DNA of 64,000 nt, taken from Liriodendron chinense (lineage: Eukaryota > Streptophyta > Magnoliopsida > Magnoliales > Magnoliaceae). The stretch spans positions 30,001-94,000 of the forward strand of contig ML058550.1 in the NCBI GenBank assembly GCA_003013855.2. Reading direction: 5' to 3'. The notes beneath the pieces were generated by a model. The model saw only the letters and a list, made by a program, of their open reading frames with translations, was not told the DNA's origin and did not search any database. The translations under genes were made by a program, and so were the position numbers. Shown piece by piece: positions 1 to 12,000 of this stretch (the first letter of the stretch is position 1; each line of letters starts with the position of its first letter).

Positions 1-18
1 GGGTGGATCCCTTACCAT

Positions 19-436
19 GTTGCCCGCTGTGTGATGTGTGTATTAAATGCACACCGTCCATTCATTTTGAAAACTAATTATAGAGCATGATTCAAAAACT
101 GAAGTAGATTTAAATCTCAGGTGGACCATAATACAGTAAACAATGGTACTGAACCATTAAAGCTTCTCGTGGGTCACAAAGTTTTGGGTCAAGCTGATAT
201 TTTTTTAGCATCTTCACCTAGGTGTTTGTGACCTTTTCAACAGGTTGGATGGAAAATAAACATTCTAATGGCCCCCACGAAGTTTTTAATGGTGTGGATT
301 CAATCACTGCTACTTCATGTGGTATGGTCCACCTATGATTTGTATTTACTTCATTTTTTGACTAATGCCATAAAATAAGCTTTCAAAATGCATGGACAGT
401 GTAGATGTAATGTACATACATCACAGTGGCCCCACA
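19..436. repeat. Fold-back (MITE-like) element
   Basis: The left part (about 19-170) and the right part (about 270-436) are imperfect inverted copies of each other. Both ends carry GTGATGT(A/G)TGT-like and GGCCCC/GGGGCC-like sequence. There is no coding capacity. It belongs to a family of fold-backs seen many times in this window, recognisable by the phrases 'CTCAAGTGGGCCACA' and 'GTCCATCCATTTT'. The exact ends and target duplication are not clear. Confidence 0.55.
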
Positions 437-529
437 TTGGGGATCCACCGACCTCAGTGGATCCAAGGATCCACACAAACCGCACCCGTATCATGGCAAC
501 GCGTGTTTTCCTGACCGTAGTGCCTGCCT

Positions 530-826
530 TGATGTTTATACTGTATACCCACACACACATGGTCCCAAAAAATAAAGCAAATATAAATCTCAAGTGGGCC
601 ACACCATTGGAATTGGTGGTCATTGAGTGCCCATCATAAAAAATTTCCATTTGCCATCCAACCAATTAATAAGGTCACACAGACTTGGACAAAGGGAAGA
701 CAATTATCAGCTTGATCCATAACTTTTGTGGCTCATAAGAAGTTTTTAATGGCGTCCATTCAATCCCTACTGTGTAGTCCATTTGAGATTTGGATCTGCT
801 TCATTTTGTGTACCATTCCCTAAAGT
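530..826. repeat. Second fold-back element of the same family
   Basis: The segment around 565-640 (AAATCTCAAGTGGGCCACA...) is the inverted counterpart of about 735-826 (..TGTGTAGTCCATTTGAGATTTGGATC..). The element lies head to tail with the preceding fold-back. The short open frames on both strands here are by-products of the inverted arms and not genes. Confidence 0.5.
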
Positions 827-1848
827 GACGTAGGGAGGACATGGTAGGTTGATCACCGTCTCCCTAACCGATTGTTTCTCGAATCCACGAGAAGAAATAA
901 AAGAATAAAAAGAGAAAATTAATTCCGAATAATTGTTTTTTGATAGATTGAATGAATCGAAACGGAATTACAATGCATATAAATAAGAAACTAAACCCTA
1001 GGTAAAGTACCAGACTCCAACTCAAACTCAAACTCCTAGAAAACGCAACTTACTATAAATATTAAACTTATTATTTATAGAAGTCTCTCAATCTTATTAG
1101 AACTCTTGGTTTTCGGCCAAAAATTGAAAGTTATCAAATGGGCCCAACCATGTTGTTCTACTAAATATTCTAACCCCTTTTCATGTTGGGCACTAACTCT
1201 AAAACCCTATGGACTAAAAGTTATGATTGAATTAAAACTTATTATAAATAGTAAAATTGAAAATAAACTAGCCTAATGACCGTCGATACGGTCGAATCTC
1301 GCGATTCCAGCATGGGCCGGGTTGGGTGGCTAAAGTAGCTCGAGCTACCCCAAAATCATGTATTATATGTCCAGCAATTCATTTTAGATTGCGAGATACG
1401 ATCGGTTTACAGTCCTGACAGTCGGGATCACTTTCAACCCCGACCGGTCTTCTTTTGGTCCATCTGGGCCATGAAATAATCAGCGACCCATTTTACATCA
1501 TAAAGTAAGGCCCCATGGTCACCCAAACACCCATTAACTTCTTAGTAACTCCTAATCCACTCCCGGTTAGTCATGTCTAACCCATATCGAATCTTTAAAC
1601 CTAACCCTAACTCAAGAATTTTTATAAGAGCCCGTAGAAGCCCAGCTGCCGGTAAACAATTAAAAAAAAAATGCACCCCCTTTGCTTTGTAAGTCCTGTA
1701 AAATTCTCTTGATATAATTTTTAAACCAATTGGTTATTTGACAAGTCCCACCATGATGTTTACGTGAGATCTAATCTAATTATCAACACTACATCACTGA
1801 TTAGAAATGGTTGAAAATAGTTTTGGAAGACCGTTACTAAAAAGAGTG
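827..1848. other. AT-rich intergenic DNA, no gene seen
   Basis: No open frame of useful length and no recognised domain. The stretch near 875-990 (AATCCACGAGAAGAAAT..) resembles 8343-8400 inside intron 2 of the dioxygenase gene, so both are probably relics of one unidentified repeat. Confidence 0.4.
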
Positions 1849-2219
1849 TGGTTATTTCCTTATGCTATGGCCCACTAAAGTTTTGGATTAGGGTAAAAGT
1901 TGGGCTTGAAGTTTTTTGGGATGCTGCATCACATAGATATGGTTCAGATTTTGGACTCATGTCCTGTGAGATGAGTTCTAAAAAATTACTCATGAGTTCT
2001 CGTGACAACTGGTGTACAGGCTAGCATTCCTCGTATATAAGAATGCTCACGTGTGCACCAGTTCTCACGAGAACTCGTGAGCATCTTTTGAAAACTCATC
2101 TCACATGACATGACCCCAAAATCTGAACCATCTATGTGAGACAACACTTCAAGAAATCTCTAAGGCCCAACTTTTACCTTGATCAAGAACTTTGGTGGGC
2201 CATGGTAAAAGAAAACAAT
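1849..2219. repeat. Long inverted repeat (MITE-like), about 370 bp
   Basis: The left arm (about 1849-2020) and right arm (about 2055-2219) are near-perfect inverted copies: CTCATGAGTTCTCGTGACAA pairs with TCTCACGAGAACTCGTGAGC, and GGCCCACTAAAG pairs with CTTTGGTGGGCC. The centre is a short loop around 2025-2050. Transcribed, it would form a long hairpin, a classic small-RNA precursor shape. No open frame is present. Confidence 0.7.
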
Positions 2220-2235
2220 TTTTTTTCTTGATTTG

Positions 2236-3509
<1,274 letters not shown>

Positions 3510-3680
3510 TGTGGGGCCCACCTTGATGTATTTGTTTTTGTATCCATGCCGCCCATCTGTTTTTCCATCTCATTTTAAGATGAGATCCCAAACCTTAAGA
3601 AGATCCAAATCTCAGATAGACCATGTAACTAGAAACAATGATGAATAATCATTAAAAACTTAGGCCACAAAAGTTTTGGA
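3510..3680. repeat. Single arm of the GGGGCCCACC fold-back family
   Basis: Carries the family signature: GTGGGGCCCACCTTGATGTA, then CCATGCCGCCCATCTGTTTTTCC, then CAAATCTCAGATAGACCATG. No matching inverted arm follows. Confidence 0.5.
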
Positions 3681-3689
3681 TCTGCTTGG

Positions 3690-4030
3690 AACAACAATTG
3701 GCTGCTATCTTGATTGTAAAACGGCAATCGGTCATTGAAATCGGTTGTTGGCTGCCTTCTGAATAAGGCAATTGGCCACTAAAATTAGCCTCTGGCCATT
3801 GCAATCGGTTGTTGGAATCGGCCTCTGTGTTAGTTTCCAAACTGAAATTAAGCGCTAGCTTGGTTGCCAGACTAGCAATCGGCCACTGAAATCGGTTGCT
3901 ATCCTGCTTGGCAAACGACAATCGACCGCTGAAATCAGTCGCTCTCCTGGTTCAGTATGGCAATCGGCTATTAAAATTGGCCGCTCTCCTGCTTCAACAT
4001 GGTAAAATGCCGCTTTTCCTGCTTCTGATA
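3690..4030. repeat. Degenerate minisatellite, about 42-bp unit
   Basis: Repeated phrases of the form CAATCGGCCACTGAAATCGG followed by TTGCTxTCCTGCTT. The clearest units begin near 3725, 3769, 3876, 3919 and 3960, with spacing around 42 bp in the last three. The block ends about 300 bp upstream of the dioxygenase start codon, so it sits in the likely promoter region. Confidence 0.7.
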
Positions 4031-4338
4031 GAGTCCTCCAAAGTCAGTCAGAAACAAGGTACAACAGTAGTGTCTTGTTGTTTAATATGAAGCATTTCAT
4101 TCCTGCATCATAGATGAATCGCAATTTAGCATCCATTGACATTGGGCCATTAAAATGTTTTGCATGTCCATTGAATGGGTTAGATGTGGATTTCTGTCTA
4201 TGTCATTCTTACCTTGTACTTTAGTTTTCTTTTGCTAATTGGTGGAAATTCAAATGCTGCAATTTAAATATTGCCTTGTTTTAATTTTCGTTTCCCTCTA
4301 CCATCTCTCATAGGCTTTCTTTACAAAGTGGCAGTGAA

Positions 4339-6047
4339 ATGGCATCCGCAACAATCCCTGTCTTACATTTCTATGGAGATGGATTAGAGCCTGGAACACC
4401 ATCATGGGCCCAGTTGAGTGCTGAGGTGGGCTGCGCTGTAAGGAAATTTGGGTGCTTTGAGGCCTTACGGCCCACCACTATGACCGAGTGCCAGCTTTTA
4501 TTTCCAAAGATTAAAGAGGTCTTCGCACTCCCTGTGGAGACCAAGCAAAAAAACGTTTATGAAGATCCATTAAGTGGATACAACGGTCCACATGGGCCAT
4601 TGACAACTCTCGAAAGCTTGGGAATCAACGGTGCAGATTCACTCCAAGGGGTGGAGGATTTTACCAACGTTTTGTGGCCTCATGAAGGGAATCCAGATTT
4701 CAGGTGAATATTTGAACATGGTTTTAGATAAGAGAAATGCACCGGTTTTCTCATAGCACTGTATATAAGTTATAATGCTCCTACTTGTATTGGGATCCAT
4801 TGATCTGGACCGCTCGTTTGGCCCAACCTACTTGGCAAATATAACCATTTGATCAATGGCTTTTAATATGGATGGCCAATATCATTTGCACACATCCTTT
4901 AACCAATTTAGAGGTTTGCTAAGTCCACATGCTTGCACAATGCCATCTACATATGCGGGAGAAAAATCCAAGCCATCCATCAGATGGGTCTGACCATGTA
5001 TATGATTTGGCTTGCACTTCTGGTGGGCCACATTGTTAGAAACAGGTAGACCACCAAAATGGAACATTTACCATGTTTTTTCAGCCATCAATTTGTTTGC
5101 CAAACAAGTGGACTAGCCTATTTTTGAGGCAATGCATCTTCAGTGGGACCCACCTGATGGAAGCTGGGATCTTGTACCCGGCGTTTTGCCACCAATTCTC
5201 TTCCTTCTCAGCTTGTGTACAGCTCGAACTAAAGAGCTGATTCTCATTAATAGATCAGTACTAAATAGCAACTAATTAATAATGTAAACATAATCAATCT
5301 CACAAGCAAGCATTACCAAAAAGAGTGTTCAGATGGGCCCCACCGTTTGAACACAACACATCATAGACCAAAAGCCAGGTCTATCCACTCCGCAGGTGGG
5401 CCTCATGTCTATGAGATAAATAGGCTGCTAGAAATGATTACCAACCATCTATACTCAATTGACATAGAATAGGTTAGGGATGACTCATGGACGGCTAGAA
5501 TCAAGAGAAACTAGACCAAAAAGCTAGATCCAGGACAAAAACAGTGGAAAATCACACTATAGCTTCCAATGGCCATAACTTTGTGCTTGGTAATCCGTTC
5601 CCTGCTGGAAAGTTATTGATGAGCCCTACAATGGAGGAACTAACAAAATTGGCCCTAGGGTTTCTTTAAAAAAGGTTGTTTTCTAGATTAAAATTGCATT
5701 TCTGTTCAAAACTTAAGGCTTGTTTGAGGCCTAAATGCCCTTTTGATTACTTTGCAAACTTTTTTCTCAGCTTTCGCACAATAAAATAGGCGCTAAAACA
5801 CTGTCTTGGATTAATGGAAAAAGCATGCTTAAAAACTTTTTTTTTTTTTGGGAAACTCTCCTTTGAGGATGCACCTCCAAATAGTCCCTTATTATCTTTA
5901 ACAAGTTACGTTTTTGCTATTTTTAAGATTTCAAGAGTTAATTAAGTTCCCTTTTAAAGTCTTTGTTTTAGTCATTTAAAGAGTTTTTTGCAAGTTTGGT
6001 TAGGATTAGATGTCTTTTGCTATTTTTTTTCATAATTTTTACCATTT

Positions 6048-6083
<36 letters not shown>

Positions 6084-9000
6084 TTCGAGTCGGATTCAGA
6101 GTGTAGGGCATCTTTGCTTATATAAGGCCATTTTGAGCAATGTAGTCAACTCTTTTCATTCATAATATCATTTTTTCTTTCTCCTTTTAGAGGGGTTTTT
6201 TTTGGCAATCCTTGTGGATTCAAGGCAGTATCCTTGAGAATATGACAGTAAAATTTTTCTCTTTCATCTACGCACCCTGTATGTTATTTGGTATTAGAGC
6301 AAGGTTTTTCCTTGGATGGACAACTTAAAATATGGAATTTGATGGCAAGAATCCTAAAGTTTAATTGTGACTAAGATAGAGTTTGCGCATTGTGTGTGGG
6401 TTTATGATAGGCGGGTCCAGGCATCTTCTGCGTTGCGGTCCATCCCCAAGTTTGTTTTGTGTCTGCACGATAAACAAAGGGGATATCAGTAGGCCAATTT
6501 ATTTAGGATCCAACAGCTCAAGCTCCGATGCCAAATCATAGGCCTCAACCCTATTCGTTGAGTCTAGCAATGAGAAACTTCAAAGTGGTCCATCAGTTTT
6601 GTCTGACCATGTACATGACCTAGTTTGCACTTCGCGCGGTTCACATTGTTAAAAATAGGAAGACCACCCAAAAGAAATATTTACCCAGTCTTTCAGCCAT
6701 GATCAATTTGTTCCACAAACAAGTGTATATAGGCTTGATTTTTGGGGCCATGCATCTTTAGTGGGACCCACCTGATGGACGACTAGAATCTTGTACCCGT
6801 TGGCTGCCTTTTGCATGCATGGGCTTAGCAAAGCTATGGGGTTTATCCTCTACATCTTGATGGTGAAATCATCTATTAGAGTACTACTGATACAAAACGA
6901 AGATAATCATGACCATATCAAATACCAAATTAATTATCCCTAGATCCATTGCTCAAGTGGTAGACTGAGTGAAGATAACCTTGTTTCAACACTTAGGTCT
7001 TGGTATCGATTCCCAAGGTGGGGGTGACTAACATTGCGGTGTGACTAACACCAAATTAATTCTCTGCGAGAGCAAGGAGATCCAGTGAGAGAGATCAATG
7101 GACTTGGTTGATTACCATTGAAGGTGGATCGTTGCTTTGTATACATGGAAATATTTGCACATCTTATTTTTTGAAAATGCTATTTGCTCATTGTATTACA
7201 TCATGGATTCCTCACTGGGACTTGTGGTGGTCCCCACCCCCCAAGATCATCAATCACTGTCTTTCTGAAATTGCCCTCATCGGATGATCACAGCCACTGA
7301 TTAATGAGACAAGATCATCTAATCTTAGACTATTTTTGAGCCATGTGCAAACCATAGCTCCCAGTCAATCATCCATTGGGTGGACCATGTTATAGTGTAT
7401 TTTGCATATATGGTATGTATTTTGTTTCAATGGCTAGGATAACATTCTGCTATGGAGATAATGGGAAAACTATATAATTATTGAGACAATGAATACTTGG
7501 ATATATACGATGCCACATACAAGTGTACATAGCATACATACAAGATACACCCTAACAGACAATCGATGGTCCACTTGACCCAGGTGGAACCCACACCCAC
7601 AAAGGAATTCTTATTGGGTCATTGCTCATCTTTTCATCTAAGTACTTAAAATATTCTACTTGTATTTTGTTTAGTGAAGAATTCTACTCGTTTGTTAAGA
7701 AGCTGAGTGAGTTCGGAGCGATTGTAAGTAGGATGGTTTTAGAGAACCTGGGCGTGGAGAAGTATCATGACCGTCTGATGGAGTCCTTGGATTGCCATGT
7801 TCGGATGATGCATTACAAGCAGCCTTTAAATGGGGTGGGCCCCATCGAAGGTCTTAGTGCTCATGCTGACTCAAACTTCATAACCATACTGTGTCAAGAT
7901 GAGGTGAATGGATTGGAGGTTCTCAACAAACAAGGGCAGTGGGTCCCAGTGCTCCCATCTCCCAACTCCTTGATTGTCATCGTTGGTGTTACCTTTATGG
8001 TGAGTATCAGTACATTATTATACATGGCCCACCATCAACATTTAGACTTCAGTTTTTTAGTTTGTACAAGTGGGGCCTAGTGATCCAGACCATTGGTTGA
8101 GTGAGCCAAAAATGTTCCGGATAGAAGGATCATAACCACAAAAATTTGGCCGTTTAAAATTGAATATGGACCATTACTGCATCTCTTTTCTTAACTGTAT
8201 ATTATATTTTTTTCCTTTTTTTCCTATTGTGGTCTATGGCACATGGTGTTGGCCAATAGATGGAAAGCACCTGGATCAATGAACCATGGGCCCCAATTTT
8301 GCAAACTAAAAATCTGAAAAAGATTACTATTTTCTTCTCAAGAATAGGCTGTGAATCCACGAGGAGAAATTTATAAAAATAAAAGATAAATTGATTTTAT
8401 TGATAAAAGTCAGTTTATAAAACCCTCTTATATGACTTACAAAAGTCTTAAACCCTAAATATAGATATTTTTTTTTGAAATAGGAAACTTTATTAAAATA
8501 ATAAATTTACTACAAATATTAAACAACTTCTAAACTAAAACATAACTTTAAATTATTTTAGGACTTTCCAAAGCCTAAAATAGAAAAATCATAAATCAGT
8601 AAGTAAATTTTAGAGTTGAGCTCAAACTTAAACCCTAAAAGAATCTTATCTTTGAAAACTATTTAGGGACAATGACTCTTCACACTAGCTAGGGTGTAGA
8701 ACTTGTCGATGTCTTTTCAGGATATATTAAATGTACAAAATGGATAACCGATTGCAAAGTTATGGCCACCGGAAACTATAATGTACCCTAAAATCTTTGG
8801 GTTGGAACTTTCTGGCTGGATTTCTTTTGATCCCAGTTGTTCATGCGATTGTCCTTAACTTTATCTTACATCAGAAACTCAGTCCCGAATGAGGAAGACT
8901 TGTCGAGTCTACTTACAGTGACTCATTTGAGTCACTTGCCATTGTCAAACTGTTTTATTAAAATAAATGGGAGATCAAGACTCAACCCACCGACAATAAC

Positions 9001-12000
9001 CCAATAAGGAATTCTCTTAGACCCTGTTTGGGATAAAGGAATAGAGAATGTAAATTTGGTAAACTATAAACTTGTCAAATTCATACATTTGCATTAGATT
9101 TTGAATTTCGCAAATTCAAGAGTCCATTGTTTAGAAGCCAAACTATAAGTTCATGGATTTTAAGAATATTAATTGCAGAAAAATGCCTTTTTGCAAGGCC
9201 TCCCTCACAACCGGTTGTAGATGGAAAAACATGCACCTACCTGCATGTGGGGCCCAATGTGGTGTATGTATGACATTCAATCCATTCAACAGGGTGATCC
9301 AAAAATAGTGCAAATGCAACCATCATGTGAGCCACATGATAGAGATCAATTGACAACCACTGCAAAACCTTGAAATTGATCACCTGGTGATCCACTTTGA
9401 TTGTATTGGCATAATTTTTCGTGCATCATATTTTCATTATGAGGAAACCATGTTAAAGGGGTTGGATGCCATGTATACACCATGGTGGGATTGGCACCCT
9501 CAATTAATTGCATCTACAACTAGTTACATGTGAGTCTTCTCATGTCCTTTTCACTTTTGGAATAGTCTCTTATTTTAAAGATTTATCAAGTCTTTAAATT
9601 TTTGGGGGATTTTGATTTGTCGAAATCCATGTATTTATGGAGGTGTGAATAGGGAAAATTTAAAATCCATAAAATTTACAAATCTTTTATTATTTTTTTC
9701 TTTTCGAATTACTTCAAAATTTTATTCATTTGGGGCCATGGTTGGTTTATCCAATTCATTGATATGTTGCCATCATCTAATCGCTTTGATACCATGTCAA
9801 ATCACCACTTGATTTAAAAGCTTGAGTCGTTAGAGGATGGTGTATCAATGTATATCAAGGGACTCTAACACTACTCAACACTCCCTCGTACATGCAGGGT
9901 GAAACTCCACACGAGAACATGCTGGGCAAGGGTGGATGGACTCTAATACCATTAACAGGCTGGGTGGTGGGACACTCACACCATAAAATAGGCCGATCTT
10001 GCCCCTCTGTGGGAGAATATATTAACTGAGGCATATTTGCTGCTCCCAAGATTCGAACACTTGACCATCCGCGTAGCAAATATGCTACTGGTAATATATT
10101 CTCCCATAGGGAGCCATTTATGGTGTGAGTTGTAGGTGTCCCTCCACTTGGGTGTGAGTTGTGTATCCCTCCACCCTTGCCCAGTATGTTCCCGTGACTG
10201 GTAGAGTCCCTTGATGTACACAAATACACCATCCTCTACTTAGGTTGAGCCACTGGTAATGTATTCTCCCACCAGAAGTAGCAAAAATTCTTAATTTTGT
10301 TGACTCTAACATTTCCATTGTTTACATTTAAATGCTTGGTTAAGGAGAAAAGCACCAACAATCCACAAACAACGGAGTTTTTTTTTTTTTTTTTTTTTTT
10401 TTTTGGATGGTTAAGATCTTCTAATTTGGGAGATGTTTTGGTCAAAGTTCATCCAAGATGTGGAACATCAGATCAATGGCTTGGATAAGCCAACTATGGG
10501 CTCCATATGTACAAATTAGATATCAAATAGAGATATTCCTTATCAGAAAAGTAAGCTCATCATCTACTAAAAATAGATGTAACGATTTTTAATATGATAA
10601 CTGCTCGATTGCTCTTAGAGCATTATAAGTTGTGCTGCTGCTAGTTGCACTGGGTAGCTTGAGCAGTCCAGTAGTTCGATCTAAATTGTCTATGGTCTAC
10701 CATACAAAAATCAGACTGATTTGTTAATCAAATCCATCCTATACTCATCTTTGTTTTATTGCTATCCTTTTGTCATGAATCAGATGGTTAGAATTCCTAA
10801 CAGAAGTGATTGTTTGGAATCATAAGCAATCCATTATGGGAAGTATCAAGTACATGGATCCAATTGTTGATTAGACCTATTTTTGTACAAACAATCTTGA
10901 CCGGACATATGGAGGCCACTGATTAGATGGTTAAGATCATCAACTCAGTGTGGTATTTGCATATTAGCTCATGAAATGTGTGGTGGACCTAATGGACAGT
11001 CTAAATTAATCAATTGGACGGTTTAACTATCCCCATGCAACTAAGAGCACTATGGCTTATATAGCTCTAATTAGACCATTGAAGCATCTCTCTTTTAATA
11101 TTTAGGGTTTTTTACCACAAAATTCGTGAGAGTTTATATTTTACCAAATAATGCCTCTGCAAGAGGTGCTTTTAGAAGGATGAAATTACAAAAATGCCTT
11201 TGTTTATATTTTTCTTTAAAAAGTACTAAAGCTCATGACTTGTAGGGCCCATGCAGTATGTGTATAACATCCAACCCATTAAATGTATGCACCACACCAT
11301 GATAGTACACAAAACATCATGTTAATCAGATCAGACGGGCTACACTTGAATTAAAATATTTTGAATGGTAGGTACATTATTGTTTTATGGATTTGGCCCA
11401 CCTTATCATTAGATCTGCCATATTTTTTGTTCATATAATGATAATGTTGGAGCTCATCTATTGGAGTGGTTAGATGTGAGACACATACCATGTGGGCCCC
11501 ATAAGTTTCTATTTTTCACTTTAATGTAAAGAAAAAGCAAAGGAAAGCAGTAATGTAATTTATCCTCTTCAAAAGCACTATTAAGGAATATCAATTATTG
11601 GAGGCACTGTTTGGTAAAATCCAATTCTCTAAGGGCCTTTGATAGCTGAGAAATGAAAGTAATTGATGGTAAATAAGTGATGATTACTTCTATATTTTCT
11701 TAAAAAATGCACATGATCTCAAAAAGTCTTACATTAGGTACCGTGCTATGTACCAAAATCATGTGGGCCCCACCATGATATATGTGTTATATCTACATTG
11801 TCCATTCATTTTTTCTAAATCATTTTAGGTCATAAGTTTAAAAATGAGGCAGATCCAAAGCTCAAGTGGCCCACAATAAGAATAATTATGTCAACCATTG
11901 AACCTATTGTTATCTATGGTGTGGTCCACTTGATCTTTGGATTTGTCTCATTTTTGGACTCATGTCCTAAAATGATTTAGAAGGATGAATGACCGGTGTA

